A stretch of DNA of 64,000 nucleotides, taken from contig CM060702.1 in the NCBI GenBank assembly GCA_030686995.1, forward strand, positions 71,331,854-71,395,853. The letters run 5' to 3'. The translations under genes were made by a program, and so were the position numbers. Position 1 is the first letter of the stretch. The number at the start of each line of letters is the position of its first letter. This document shows, piece by piece, positions 46,376 to 58,902 of this stretch. Under the pieces are notes generated by a model that saw only the letters and a program-made list of their open reading frames with translations, made no database searches and had not been told where the DNA came from. This stretch comes from Artemisia argyi. Taxonomy: Eukaryota; Streptophyta; Magnoliopsida; Asterales; Asteraceae.

Positions 46376-48283
46376 AATCAACCATATATATGTTTTATGG
46401 GAAAAAGGAAACCAAATTTGAGCCCAATTACAACACCTAATGATAAGGATTATCTATAATATGTATAAATACATACCAAACACCCCAAAATTGTTTTTTT
46501 TTGAAGTACATGGTCGATCAAGAGAGAAAAACAAGGAAGAAAAAGTTAGGGTTTATTTTCTTGAAGCAAAAATCAAAGATCAAGGTATAATTCTTAAAAC
46601 ACATGTTCTATTGTTTAATTATTATTCTAATTCATGTAATATTAATTATGATGGATTTAGGGTTTATAAAATTCTAGAAAATAATGATGTTAAACATGGT
46701 AGGATCATTAGATGTTAATGGTATGATGATTAGTGAAGTTGGTTTGGTGATAAAACGTGTTAAACATTGAGTTAATTTGAGACAGCTTTGAAGAGCTGTA
46801 AAGATATGACGAGATAAAATAGTAGGAAATGAGTTAGATCTCGAATTTTTAGTCTAAATTGAAGTTTAATGAAAGAGATTTCCAAAAAGTCCAACCACGA
46901 TTGATTTCAAGGTCGGGAAGTTAGTCTTTTGATTTTTCTTTGATAAGGTGTCAAAGCTGTTAAACCGGGACAGAATTTGGGTAAAAGTTTGATAGTGAAT
47001 TGTGGGTGAAAAAGTGATATTAAGGTTAGCCCTTCTATAATAGTTGCGTTTTAGGTTATCTTAGACTACCACGAAAAGGATTCGCGATAAAAAATTGTAG
47101 AAGTATTTTATTCTAATTAAAACTTTTTGGTGTGCGTTCAGATCCGAATTTGGATAGTTGACAAGTTTGATTTTCTTGTTAGTACTTGTGTGTGTTATTA
47201 GTCCATAGCCTTCTGGGATTAGCTTGTATGCTTATGAGATACCATGGTGAATTTTTGGTGTGAGTTGTTGTGCTTTAATTGTTATTATTTCATGTGGGCG
47301 AATGTACCCTAAAATTTTGCGTTTTCTGATTTTAAAAGTGCAAGGGATTTATGAGTATTAGGTTATGGTGATGGTTAGTATGGGGTCTAGGAGATCCAAG
47401 GTGGGTCATATGAGTCTTAGACATCCATCATATGTGTATTACATGGGTTATAGCTTTTAGCTTGACCATGTGTAATGTAGATTTATTTTTGTGTGTTATA
47501 GATTGATTTGGTTTTGTAGAAGCTACAAAGTTTGAGGTGAGTTAATAGTCCCATATTTTTACTTTGTTTTAAACTTGGGATGGGAATGATGCTTGTCTTA
47601 AATGGTTTGAGTTACTGTGATTATGTGTGTGTCAAAGAGCTTGGACTTATAATGTTATCGTATGTATGCTATGTGTGATGATTTGATTGTGAGATTATAC
47701 GTGATTCATTTGGGGACCCATTTGATGCCAATTGTTGTGTGGATATATACGTGATTCGATTAGGAGGATGCTTATCCTGTTGCTCGCGCATGCGACCTAA
47801 TTGATGCCAATTTGGGATCGGAGGACACAAACCGTCTAGATGGTTGCCTTTGTGTGTGATTATTGGTTTGTGAATACATGTAGCTTATATGATAACTATA
47901 AATTATTTGTCCAGTTATGTTTTATAATCACAGTGAACTGGTTGCCTTGAGAGTGTATGTGCGTCTTAAACCTATGAATCTCACCAACATTATGTTGACG
48001 TTTTAAGCATCATTTTCAGGTGAGCTTTCTAAGGATAAGATAGAAGGATGTGATTAGACAAGACCCTAGTTGCATTGGAAGTGGTTTATCATCTTTGTTT
48101 GGATCTTATGTTCTGTTTTGGATTTTGTTTTGGTTATTTTATTTTGGGGGTATTGTTACAACACTTTGTGTTTGTACTTTGCTCTATTTTTGTGCATGTA
48201 GTTGTTCTCTATATAGACACCAGGTGTTGTGATGATATCCATGAAGTTACACCCTCGCGTTTCCGCCTTGGCGAGGTGTGACA
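45823..48283 (+). repeat. 5' LTR of the decayed Ty3/gypsy element
   Basis: 2461 bp, TGTAACAACC to GAGGTGTGACA. It contains a (TA)n tract (about 46289-46371) and a TATAAATA box at 46464-46471. It matches 62426-64000 with modest divergence. Confidence 0.9.
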
Positions 48284-48310
48284 GATTAGTATTAGAGCCT
48301 TGGTTATAGA
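48284..48310 (+). promoter_or_regulatory. Decayed primer-binding site (tRNA-Met type)
   Basis: Directly after the LTR the sequence reads TTAGTATTAGAGCCTTGG, a mutated form of the common TGGTATCAGAGC site complementary to initiator tRNA-Met. Confidence 0.6.
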
Positions 48311-51060
48311 GAATTAGGTGGTTGAACCTAGACTATAACCTAGGAGTCCTTCATATAGTTGCATTTAGGATCTATGTGTAAGTATAGTATTTTATATGTC
48401 TATTTTCCTATATTTAAAAGATGTTTTATTGAGTTTCGGACGTCTTTTCTATCCCCTATACGTAGTATTGTATATATCGATTTTATTATATTGTCTTCCG
48501 GGCGTAAGATGCTTTGTTGGACTACCGTTGTCGCTATTGGATGCGAGAGAAGTGGTAGGATGAAGCAGACTAACCTCAGAATCCGAGTTCCCGATAGCAT
48601 GTATCCATGTTCGGATAAGGAGAGGACGTTTATAGAATACGTTGGTAGAGAAGAAGTGGAGAGGTTTATAACCACGACGACTTCTAGAGATGGAGCCGTT
48701 ACCGAGTATCCTGGGAAGTTTCCTCACTTTTCAGGTGAAGGAAAGGTGGTTCAGTCCAAACCTCATAATTCGTATGCACTTGTGGATCATGTGGAATTGG
48801 AAGAAGAGAATAGAGATGGTTTTGTATGTTGTCGATTTCCTCAACGTATAGGAAATAGGAATGAGTGGTTGAGTAAAGATGAAAGGGGAGTTAGGATGGA
48901 ATAATGTGGATTCGGATCTGGAGTCCACAACGAGTAGCAAGTTTAACCAATTTGAGTGGGGAGGCAAGTGCGAGAATGGAGTTTGAGCCATTGTGCGACG
49001 TCTTTTATTTTGTGTTATGTTTTGGAATTCGTATATTGTCTTTTGCCGTCTGGAGCCATGTTGGAGCGTGGTTACTCCTGGATATTGGATCGACCTTATC
49101 CAAGTGATTTTGATTATAAAGTTTACGTGATCGTTGGAATTGTTCCATGTGAGATGATTGTTTGCGACGTCTTTTGTTTTTGTTTGCATGATTGTTTGCA
49201 TGATGTGTTGTCATAGGAGGGAGTGCACTTGTGAAAGGGGGCATATATAATTATGGTGGCCAACATAATTATACATGCGTCACAACACAAGTGGACTTGC
49301 AAGTATGATAGCATGGATTGCATGGTGTATTAGGTGCTATGTGGTATATGCGCGTTATCATTGAGATGTGTGGTTTTGGAAGTATGCATGTGAAATAGGT
49401 CTTATAAATATGGTCGCGAACATAATTATAAGGGTATCACACACGTGGACTTGTGACCATTATCGCATTGATTGATGTTTGTTGTTATATATTGTGGTAG
49501 ATGGTATGTGATGTCATCTTGATGATGGTTGTTTGGTTAGAGAAGTATTCTCTTAACCGTTTGGGCAACCATTATATGTTGGGGTGTGTAGGTGGTAAGA
49601 TTCCACTCTACCTATCATATGATTGATACCTCAAATATCTGTTAGGATTAATATTGTGATATTTAAGATGGTTAGTTTGCTAGACACTCTGTTCGGATAT
49701 ATAGTTCTAAGTCTAGCGCCTCCTGTTCATACTATGTTGGTATGAAATTCTCATCCTTCTTATTCGGTGTTGTGATTGATAATAGTCATTCAGATTTGTT
49801 TTCATTGGTAATTGGTACAATTCTTTGGTTATTCCATATATTCATTCCTCGGATGAATGTTATACTATTCTTCAAGTATTGTTGGTTCGTGACGAGTTGG
49901 TGTGGATAGTTGATCCCTCATTTACACACACCAATTGAATTTCGTGACATGTTTTGTGACCTATTAGTATCGGTGTTTTTCTATGATTTTGGTTTGATCG
50001 TTGTACGAATGAGTCTGTAAGTTCATCGTTTGGTTTGCAATGTATTTGCGTGAATGTTCACTGGTATGAGATTCGTTTGATGATTATTTTGATTATGTGA
50101 TTCTTATGTGTTTTTCGCATCCAATAAAGGGGTTGTGTTAAAGTCCTTATGGTATTTTAAAATTCGTTTTGGGTATTTCAAGGTCATTTGTTGGAAACTA
50201 TTATTTTTATGGTGAAAATGAAGTGTGGAAAAAAATGGTTATGTTGATGTCTTACATAAAATGGTTTATATATATTTTATAAAAAAAATGTATAAGTTTA
50301 AGATATGTCTTGTGAAAAACGGTGTTCATTTGTTTTTGGGAAGGTCGAGTACGGGAATAAGAACTGTCTATGGTTCTCATTTACCAAACTTGTTATGTAT
50401 TTGGTTCATCGAGTGTTTCTTTCGTTGAGGTACGCTTGTGGATGTTTTATGGGTACGTGTATTTTATAATTTCTTTGTATGGGTTTTCATGAACATCTTA
50501 TCTGTGTCTACTTTTATTGGGGGAAAAATTTCTCATTGTGTTTTTCTAGCTTTGATTTTGGATCTTCGTTACTTCGCTAGTCGATAATTCGTACCCCTTT
50601 TGAGTTCATTGATATACGTTTTAGTTCGACCGGTTTCATGGTTCGCGTCGTTTACTTAGGATAGATTGTCGTTTTGATTATCAATTTGTTCGATGAAGAA
50701 GAAGAGGGTGTTTGCCAAGTTGTTCAAGTGAGAGGTGTAGCTTTAAGATGTACGTACTTCAAGAAGGTGGTCAACGATAGCGAGTGTTCGTAGACATTAG
50801 TAAGATAAAAGTGGTGAAGAGTGGAAAGTACTTAAGACACCATCTAAGAGACGATTGTCCTTAGGATTGGCAGGTACTATTCACGATTCATTTCTATCTT
50901 TCTATAGATTGCGTAGGCATCGCGGAGGTGGAAGATCCATAAGAGGAACTGTGTGATACATGATTTAAAGTTGGGGAGTAGAACTTGGAGATGATATTTG
51001 TATGGAGCAGAAAGTGTTATCTACACAGATCATAACAATCTTTAGCATATATTTGACAAG
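48311..51060 (+). other. Internal region of the Ty3/gypsy element, coding remnants not recognised
   Basis: No gag, protease or reverse transcriptase could be recognised. A 181-codon frame (48359-48904) has no family resemblance I can name. Two related segments with ATAATTAT...GTGGACTTG (49240-49330 and 49400-49480) suggest an internal duplication. Confidence 0.4.
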
Positions 51061-52545
51061 AGGCTAATATATATAGAAGAGAAGTTGGGTGTGGAATTTC
51101 TCAGTGACTACGATTGTCTGATTCGCCACCGTCAAGGAAGGGCGGACATCGTGGTAAGAGCGCTGAGCGGGAGTGAACGAGTGAAACCTAGATGTTTGTG
51201 AGCAATGATTATGATAATTCAGTTCGGAGTTAAAAGGATGATACTGGCAGCCCAGAGAGAGATGTTCAATGGAGTGAACATGTAAGAAGAAGGATTGCGT
51301 GGTTTAGATCAGCGAATGAAAAGGAATGAGGATGGAGGATTGTACTTTGCGGACCAGCTATTGGTTTCATGGAGAGGAAGCATAAGAACATCAATTATGA
51401 AAGGTATTTGATACATCCTAGAATGGATAAGACGTATTATTACCTTAACGAGAGTTGTGTTGGGGAGCAAGTATGAAGTAGAATACAGATACCTTAGCAA
51501 GTGTTTGATACGCTTGAAGGTAAATGATAATGTCAATGATTATTAGAGAGATGCAACAGTCAGAGATACATGAAGAATGTGGTAAGGAGGAGTTCGCGAG
51601 ACGTTACATATGATGAGTTGGTAGAGAGACGTATGGTGTCACGTCAATCAGTTTATAACATGATGAAATACTTACTTCGCGATCGTGGTAAATGTTTTAT
51701 GGAACCTTGAGATAGCGTATGAAGATGAGTACGACTTATCATTCTTAAGTGAATGGACTAAGTGAGCGTACAAATCAGGCGTTGGATGGTATGATGAGAG
51801 CATGGGTGTGTTTGAGTTTGGAGGGAGCTGAGGTATGCATTTATCTTTGGCTGAGTTCTCATATATCAACAATTATCATTCTAGTATTGAGTATGTGTCG
51901 TGTGAAAAGTTGTATGAAAGGTAATGTAGGTTACCTGTTATGTGGGCAAAGGTTGGAATAAGCCAACTAATTGGTCCTGATCTAGAATGAGAGATTACAA
52001 ATAAGGTTTTCTGACTAAGGAAAGACTTAAGGCAGCAAGAGATCACCAAAAGAGTTATGCGGATTATTGCCGTAAGCCCTTGGAGTTTGGTGTTGGTGAT
52101 ATTGTGAGGTTAAAAGTATCTCCTTGGAAGGGTGTTGTGCGTTTCGGTAAGAAATGCAAGCTAGCACCGAGATACGTAGGACCATTTGAGATTTACGGAA
52201 AGGATTGGATTTGAGACATATCGGTTGAATTTTCCTGAGGAGTTAAGTAGAGTGCATGATACGTTTCATGTATCTAATTGAAAGAAGTGTTTGGCAGATG
52301 CTAGTCTACATGTGCCATTAGATGAGATTAAGGTTGACAAGACTCTCCGTTTTGTCGAGGAACCTGTTGAGATTATGGACTGAGTGGTCAAAAGTAAAAA
52401 GTGTGGTGACATAGTGTTGGTAAAGGTACGGTGGGATTCTAAGTGTGGTCCTGAGTTTACTTGGGAACGTGAGGATCAGATGATATTTAAGTACTCAAAT
52501 TTGTTTGCGGATGTGGTTGGTGAGCAGATCGTTTGTAGTTGGATT
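51061..52545 (+). pseudogene. Pol remnant: RNase H, integrase and C-terminal domain of a Ty3/gypsy element
   Basis: In shifting frames and with several stops, the following are recognisable in order: an RNase H end with DYDCLIRHRQGRADIVV (about 51105-51160); an integrase zinc-binding segment ending in a YLSKCL-type motif (about 51400-51520); an integrase core segment NGLSERTNQALDGMM (about 51750-51800); a GPY/F-like motif KLAPRYVGPFEI (about 52157-52193); and a chromodomain-like tail with GPEFTWEREDQM (about 52450-52485). This matches Tekay/Del-type chromoviruses of Asteraceae. The enzymes would have integrated element cDNA. Frameshifts and stops make it inactive. Confidence 0.72.
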
Positions 52546-52913
52546 TAGATCGTGGATGGTAGATGAAGGGTGTTCATAAATGTTTTAAGTAATCTTTTGT
52601 TTTATGGGTATCTGTTACATGTGTGTGCTTCTTGCGGTTACCATTTGGATTTTCATTTGGTTCGGGGGTATCGTACCTACCTGTGAGAAGTCGTTTTGAT
52701 CATTGGTGTTATTGATCGGAGAGTGTATCTATTTGCGTGTATTGTGGAGTGATGGAATGTTTTCTATCGTGTGAATTCGGGTATTTAGTTGGTTCACATT
52801 TTTGTGGTTCTTTCTCTGTGATTTTATGGAGTGGTATTTTTCCGCTTAAATATCCATAAATTTTCTTTGCTGTTGTGAGTGGTGACTAGAGTAGTTGAAA
52901 TCTCGGGACGCGA

Positions 52914-55900
52914 TGTAACACCCCCAATTCATGGTTGCAGCGGAATTCAAACTGGGTGTTACTCGACGGCACAATAGTCACAATAATAGAAAACGAACTC
53001 CAATTGAGTCGTTTTAAAAGATTTATCATTCAAATTGTATAAATATCAGAGATTACAAAAATGAGGTCCCAAATGGTTCCATGTTTACAGTTTACATTAA
53101 ATGAGTTTTTGAATGATAATAAAATTTATAGTCCTCTTGAGTATCTGTGCCCCTTCCGTGCCATCCTTGTTCATTATGAACCTGAAAATACATGCTAAAG
53201 TGTCAACACGAGGTTGGTGAGTTCATAGAGTTTAGTGACAAAATGTAATGTAAAACATTTGAATGATGATTTTCCAGCAAAGGCATCGTAAATCCACTCA
53301 GTTGCAAGTCCCGCCATAAGAGACTTGTAACCTGTGTGTTCACAACCCACTGCCAAATATGATCTGGTTTATGTGAACAAAGGTAAAACTTGTATCTAGA
53401 TTCAAAGATAAATGTAGCAATACCGTTATATAAACAATCTTTACAATGATGCCATATAAATAATGATGACAATGAAGTGGAAGCCATAATACTACGCTTT
53501 GTTGAATACTAGTGCAACGGGAAGGCAATGAAGTATGTAACATGTAAACACATAAGGCATTTGAGTAAGCCACAAACATTGAGTAAGGCAATTGGTGTTT
53601 AAGCAAACAAGTAGCATGTTCAAGTAAAACAAATATTGTATTCATGTAAAAACGAGCATGTATTCTCCCCCAAAGAGTTGATAAAACAACTAAAAGAGTA
53701 GGGGCTATGACTCACCTTAAGTTATGTAGCAAGTAGTGAATATGATGGTCGAATCGCGAAGGTTTTTACGAGCAACCTATAATAATCGTTGCAACTTAGG
53801 TTTGGAATAATGTCTAAGGAAACATAAACATGCCAATATATGTATGTCTTGCACTTAGTCCATGATGTGGTATGATGTATAGTGTAAGTCTTTGAAAGAA
53901 ATGATTCATGAAACATATATGTTTTGTATATCGTTTACTACCGTTCGGGCCGACATAATTCAGAAGTCATGTTAGTAAGCGTTCGAGGAGCCAGGACACT
54001 TTAACTCGTAAATTCACAACTTATCTCGACGGCTTACATAATGAACTCCTCACATGAGGCTCCCTACTATTGTAGTAGTTGATGAAATATATAGATATAA
54101 GTTTTGATCCGAAAGGTTACATGTCCGATATTTGAATAAACTTGGGAAAGTTTATTTGTACATGAAGATTGTTATTAGGGGTAGTTTCATAAGTCTTGTA
54201 TGACCATTTTCTCTTTGTATATCTCATGGTTCCTTTTTAAGTGAAGTAGATCCAAATTGCTTGTTCAAGTTCTCGCCAATTCCTTGTTTCATGTTTTCGC
54301 CTAAGTAAGCTTGTATGGTCATTTCGTCATGGCCTAGCCATGACCTTTGGTCCTTGTTCCAAGGTCATGAGACACAACCTTGGCTCTAGCCATGGTGTTG
54401 GTCTTGATTATAGGTCATAAGACCTCTTGTTCCTTTTAAAATATAACCATAATATAGTGACTTTGGTCTAAAATGGGCTGTTAAGATTTTGAAGAAAATT
54501 ATCACTCGGAAGCGTTTTCAGGGCTCGAGCTTCTTCATTCCTGAACGAAAACGTCGTTCCGGACAACTTTCGTGTTTTAACTTTTTGATGAATCGGACCA
54601 GAAGGGTGACTTTCAAAAAGTCAGAATGCAAATCAGTAAGGTTTAGGCAGTTTTACCGGAAATCTTTGGTAACTTCAAATGGGCGTAACTTTTGACTCGT
54701 ATACTCGTTTTAGGTGGTTCAAATTGCTATGGTTTCCTTGTTAAGTCCTCTACTGTAATATGTAATGATCCAACATCATATTTTTACCATTTTGATCAGG
54801 TCTTACCAAGAAATCACTAGTTTACTTGTTTTAGTAACTTATCTTGTCAATCAATTACAACAACTTGTTTTACTCACTTTTATACATCATGGACATAACT
54901 ACAAGACATAATATAGCAAGAATAACATGTAAATAGCATGAACATGATTATTCAACAAGAAGCATGTTAGGGTTTGGCTTACAACTTTTGGCTTTCAAAG
55001 ATGAAAGGAAGTTAACATGTAAGGATAGGACTTTGATAGACTTGCTTCAACCCACTTCACTTCATGTAATCTTTCTACCCTTGTAATCTTGAAAGATGGA
55101 TGATGAAGATTGAGGTGACTTGAGTGGATTCAAACTCAAGAGAAATCACCAAGTATATGAGGTTATGGAAGTGTTTTGATGAATGAAAACCTAACTAGGT
55201 TTTAGGTATTGATATGGTACTTGAATCTTGCATGAAACTTGGAATAAATCAAGCAAAGATGAGAGTGTTTGTGTGTGTGGAATGTGGCGTACAAATGAAG
55301 GGAAGGAAGGCTTAAATATGAGCTTGAGGAGGTTACAAGCTTGACTTGTCAACCCTTGGAGGCCAAGGTTAACACATGGATGGATCTTAAGGCCTCCTAG
55401 CATGAGATCATGACACCTAGTGTGAATCCCCCCCCTAGTGGCGGTTTGGCCAAGCTTGGGGAGCAAGGGTGGACTTTTGAGGATATTATCCAAGATACTT
55501 GGTTAGTTTTGACTCCGGGAAATGCCAATCGTAAATGATTAAGCCTCAAAACGTAAAACCGGGTATCGTAAAAATACGAAACTTGGAAGAATGGTTAAAC
55601 ATGTCAAAATACTCCATAATAAAATATAAAATGAGTGGTAGGTTCCATTTGGGTGGTAAAACCCTGCTAAAACTGGAAACACGGGTCTAAAACGCGTAAT
55701 ACGTAAAATGTACGAATATTGCGTAAAATTGAGAAAAGTAAAATATTACTTTTCTAATAGGTTATAAATGATTTAAAATGACTTATAATGTCTAGACTGG
55801 GCTCAGTCTAGTGTCGGTTGGTATTAAATGTCTTTTAGACATCAAACCGTAAGCCGAAAAATCAAGGAATGACTTATAAAATCAAGGAATGATTTTTGGT

Positions 55901-56405
55901 CAAAGGAGGAGGGAAAAATATGTTGATTTTTTCTAATAAGTTGAAAACTCAAATCGTATTAGAAACGCGGTGCAGGTATAGGCTAAGGTTACGGCTGAGT
56001 AAAAACGCTTAAAACTGAAAATTCCAGTTTTTCACGGCCGAGGTTTATTCTGGTCATATTTTTCTCAGTCATGATTAATTCTCAAATAAATCATGAGCGT
56101 GTCAAACATTTTTCCGATGTGGGGTCACCTAACGGGATCGAATTTCGTTGTGCGTAGAATTTCTGAATGACGTTTTACCCTAAAACGTGTAATTCCTTAA
56201 TAACTTTCACGAAAATGATCTGACGAATATCAAACATTTAATTTGCCATAGAAATGATTTATCACTCGAGAATATCAAATAAAAATCAACTTTCGGGAAA
56301 GTTTCGGGAAAAATGAATAGTAAAAATGAATAGCAAAATGAATAGTAAAAGTGAATAGTGAATTTTCCAGGAATAGTAATTAACCTGAAATTGCGAATTG
56401 TTACA
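52914..56405 (-). repeat. LTR, left copy (3' LTR of minus-strand element)
   Basis: 3492 bp. Differs from 58903-62400 at scattered single bases and a C-run length difference (near 55427 versus 61420). The predicted short frames (for example minus 53203-53487) recur identically in the other LTR and are not genes. Confidence 0.93.
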
Positions 56406-56440
56406 GTCTCTACCCCTTACGGGAACTTCGTCCCGAAGTT
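56406..56440 (-). promoter_or_regulatory. Polypurine tract with adjacent GGA-loop hairpin
   Basis: On the minus strand a perfect 7-bp stem AACTTCG / CGAAGTT encloses GGA (56424-56440). Then CCCGTAAGGGGTAGAGAC runs to the LTR border at 56405. Confidence 0.72.
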
Positions 56441-56493
56441 TAGTTTATGTCATGGTTTGAAGCGATGTCGGTGAAAAGATAGGATTTCTTGTG

Positions 56494-57182
56494 GCGAATA
56501 TAATGTAGGTATCATGCCATACCTGTGCAATGTAATGTAGGTATCATGCCATACCCGAGCAATGTAATATAGGTATCAAGCCATACCCGAGCAATGTAAT
56601 GTAGGTATCAAGCCATACCCGAGCAATGTAATGTAGGTATCAAGCCATACCCGAGCAATGTAATGTAGGTATCATGCCATACCCGAGCAATGTAATGTAG
56701 GTATCATGCCATACCCGAGCAATGTAATGTAGGTATCAAGCCATACCTGAGCAATGTAATGTAGGTATCAAGCCATACCCGAGCAATGTAATGTAGGTAT
56801 CATGCCATACCCGAGCAATGTAATGTAGGTATCAAGTCATACCCGAGCAATGTAATGTAGGTATCAAGCCATACCCGAGCAATGTAATGTAGGTATCAAG
56901 CCATACCCGAGCAATGTAATGTAGGTATCAAGCCATACTCGAGCAATGTAATGTAAGTATCAAGCCATACCTGAGCAATGTAATGTAGGTATCAAGCCAT
57001 ACCCGAGCAATGTAATGTAGGTATCATGCCATACCCGAGCAATGTAATGTAGGTATCAAGCCATACCCGAGCAATGTAATGTAGGTATCATGCCATACCC
57101 AAGCAATGTAATGTAGGTATCAAGCCATACCCGAGCAATGTAATGTAGGTATCAAGCCATACCCGAGCAAGGTAATGTAGGT
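56494..57182. repeat. 32-bp tandem array, about 21 copies
   Basis: The unit is AATGTAATGTAGGTATCAAGCCATACCCGAGC in plus orientation, with a CAAGCC/CATGCC alternation and few other substitutions. Each unit contains GGTAT...ATACC, able to form a 5-bp stem. It lies between the ORF and the polypurine tract of the element. Regular, without unique spacers. Confidence 0.93.
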
Positions 57183-57813
57183 TGACTTCATACTTATGTT
57201 ATTTTGGATACAAATAAGCCCACTTGTTTATAATTCTTTATTTACATAGAGAGGCATCCCAAACAATGTAAATAGAGGAATATAAACTTATGGTTCGGTG
57301 ATTTACAATTTCTTTATTTAAATGAAAAGGCATCCCAATCCATTCAAATAATTACAAATCATCCTACTTAAGAATTCCCAACACAACATTCATACTTAGC
57401 CGGTGAGTTACAAGGTAGTGTATTATGAGATGATATTGGTATTCCAAAAGTATGAAATGAATATTCATACTCATCTTTGGAGATGGAGAGTAAGATACTC
57501 GGGGGAAATTGACGTAGTGTTCAAAATAGTTGGTGAGTAGAAAGTTGTGAAATAAGCATGATTTTTGATGGGGAAATGATAGAATAAATACGTTGGAGGT
57601 TTGAATCATAACACATGATAGCATAAAGCAAGAGTTTTATTCATAAAACGTTGATTGATTACAAGATTGAAACTTATTACAAGTTTCTTCAAAATCTACT
57701 AACTGATACTTTCAGTTTAGTAATTACAACGTTTTTACTATCATTTCATAACATTTACTAACTGAGTCTAATCAGTTAGTAGTACAAAAGACAACTAGTA
57801 TCATCACACTAGT

Positions 57814-58290
57814 CTATTGCAGGTTAGAAGGTCCGAGCAGCTCTGATTGATCGGCAACTTCTTGGTTTAGTGTGTCATAGAGGTATGAGTCTATGAAGTT
57901 TGAGGGGCTGTAGTTTCCATGCTGATTTTCTTGTTGGATCAATGATGGTCGTGATACGATCCATAATGAGTGATCCAAATCATCCCATGTTGGGATATTA
58001 AAGGGAAGTGATAGTGGTGGTGGTAATGGCGCTAGTATATATTCATACTCATTATTCTCCTCGGAGTTTGCCTCAACCCAATTTTGTTCAAAATAATTAG
58101 AAGTATTCGACGCAAAATTAGTTGGTATTAGTTCCTCCTCTTCTTCGTCGGTTGAATCTTCAAAAGGTTCTTCTTCGTCATCAGAAGCGAAGGCATTCAC
58201 AAAGTCAAATCCGAACTCGGGTGAGGGTGGTAAGACTTGGAAGTTATTAGGTAGAGTGGGCATATAATCGGGAGAAGTGGGTACGCACAT
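57814..58290 (-). CDS. Acidic 158-residue ORF of the non-autonomous element
   Basis: ATG at 58290, TAA-type stop at 57814, no internal stops. Strongly acidic in the middle (FASDDEEEPFEDSTDEEEEE, about residues 34-53), proline-rich around residue 90, and with aromatic segments such as DDLDHSLWIVSRP. There is no zinc knuckle, capsid or catalytic motif and no signal peptide. It lies downstream of the primer site and leader repeats, where gag would start. I do not recognise it; it may be a gag-derived remnant or an unrelated small protein kept by the element. The intact frame in a young insertion suggests that the parent copy was intact. Confidence 0.55.
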   Translation of the reverse strand: MCVPTSPDYMPTLPNNFQVLPPSPEFGFDFVNAFASDDEEEPFEDSTDEEEEELIPTNFASNTSNYFEQNWVEANSEENNEYEYILAPLPPPLSLPFNIPTWDDLDHSLWIVSRPSLIQQENQHGNYSPSNFIDSYLYDTLNQEVADQSELLGPSNLQ

Positions 58291-58375
58291 GATTTCTATT
58301 TAGAAATAGATAGGTTGTGACGGGTTTTTGATATCATATGAAATGATATTGATGATGTGATGGAATAATTCTAGA

Positions 58376-58563
58376 GACCATTGCGCAAAACACAATGTCT
58401 CGGAAGTAGGTTAGACCATTGTGCAATACACAATGTCTGGGAAGTAGGTTAGACCATTGTGTAACTCAAAACATTTGAGAAATGGTTAAGACCATTGTAT
58501 AATACAATGTCTTGGAAAATAGGAAAGACCATTGCAATCAGTTACAATGTCTTGGACATAAAA
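58376..58563 (-). repeat. Five 38-bp leader repeats with hairpin potential
   Basis: Units start GACCATTG at 58376, 58414, 58452, 58490 and 58527 (spacing 38, 38, 38, 37). At least two form stems with paired changes: CATTGTG-CAATA-CACAATG and CATTGTA-TAA-TACAATG. They lie in the 5' leader between primer site and ORF. Confidence 0.75.
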
Positions 58564-58886
58564 TGTTGGAGTAGGAACATGATTGGGAGAATCTGGTTGT
58601 GTCGTAATGCCCTAGAATAGGCATACGCAGATATGTTTAGTCCATTGATTAGATAAATGATTGAAAATAAACCGAGTTTATATATCAATATACTAATGCT
58701 TACGGGGAAATGCTCAAAATGGGTATATATGAATATACTAATATGTTTGTGTAGCATAACATGCTTACTAAGTCCATAATCGTCTGGAGGATGGAAGACA
58801 CGGAGAGCGGAAGGCTATAAAAATGTTTTTGCTTGTATGTGTAGTTATAGTTTAGGTCTCAATTAGACCCGTTTCTCTATAACCAT

Positions 58887-58899
58887 GACTCTGGTACCA
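58887..58899 (-). promoter_or_regulatory. Primer-binding site (tRNA-Met type)
   Basis: Minus strand TGGTACCAGAGTC, three bases from the right LTR. It resembles the complement of the initiator tRNA-Met 3' end (TGGTATCAGAGC). Confidence 0.7.
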
Positions 58900-58902
58900 A
58901 TC

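Noticed and set aside
48359..48904. 181-codon frame after the primer site as a gag gene
   Set aside because: No Gag motif or zinc knuckle recognisable; overlapping antisense frames of similar length are present.
56494..57182. Regular 32-bp repeats resembling a CRISPR array
   Set aside because: Repeats are directly abutting with no unique spacers, in a plant retroelement, with no cas genes.
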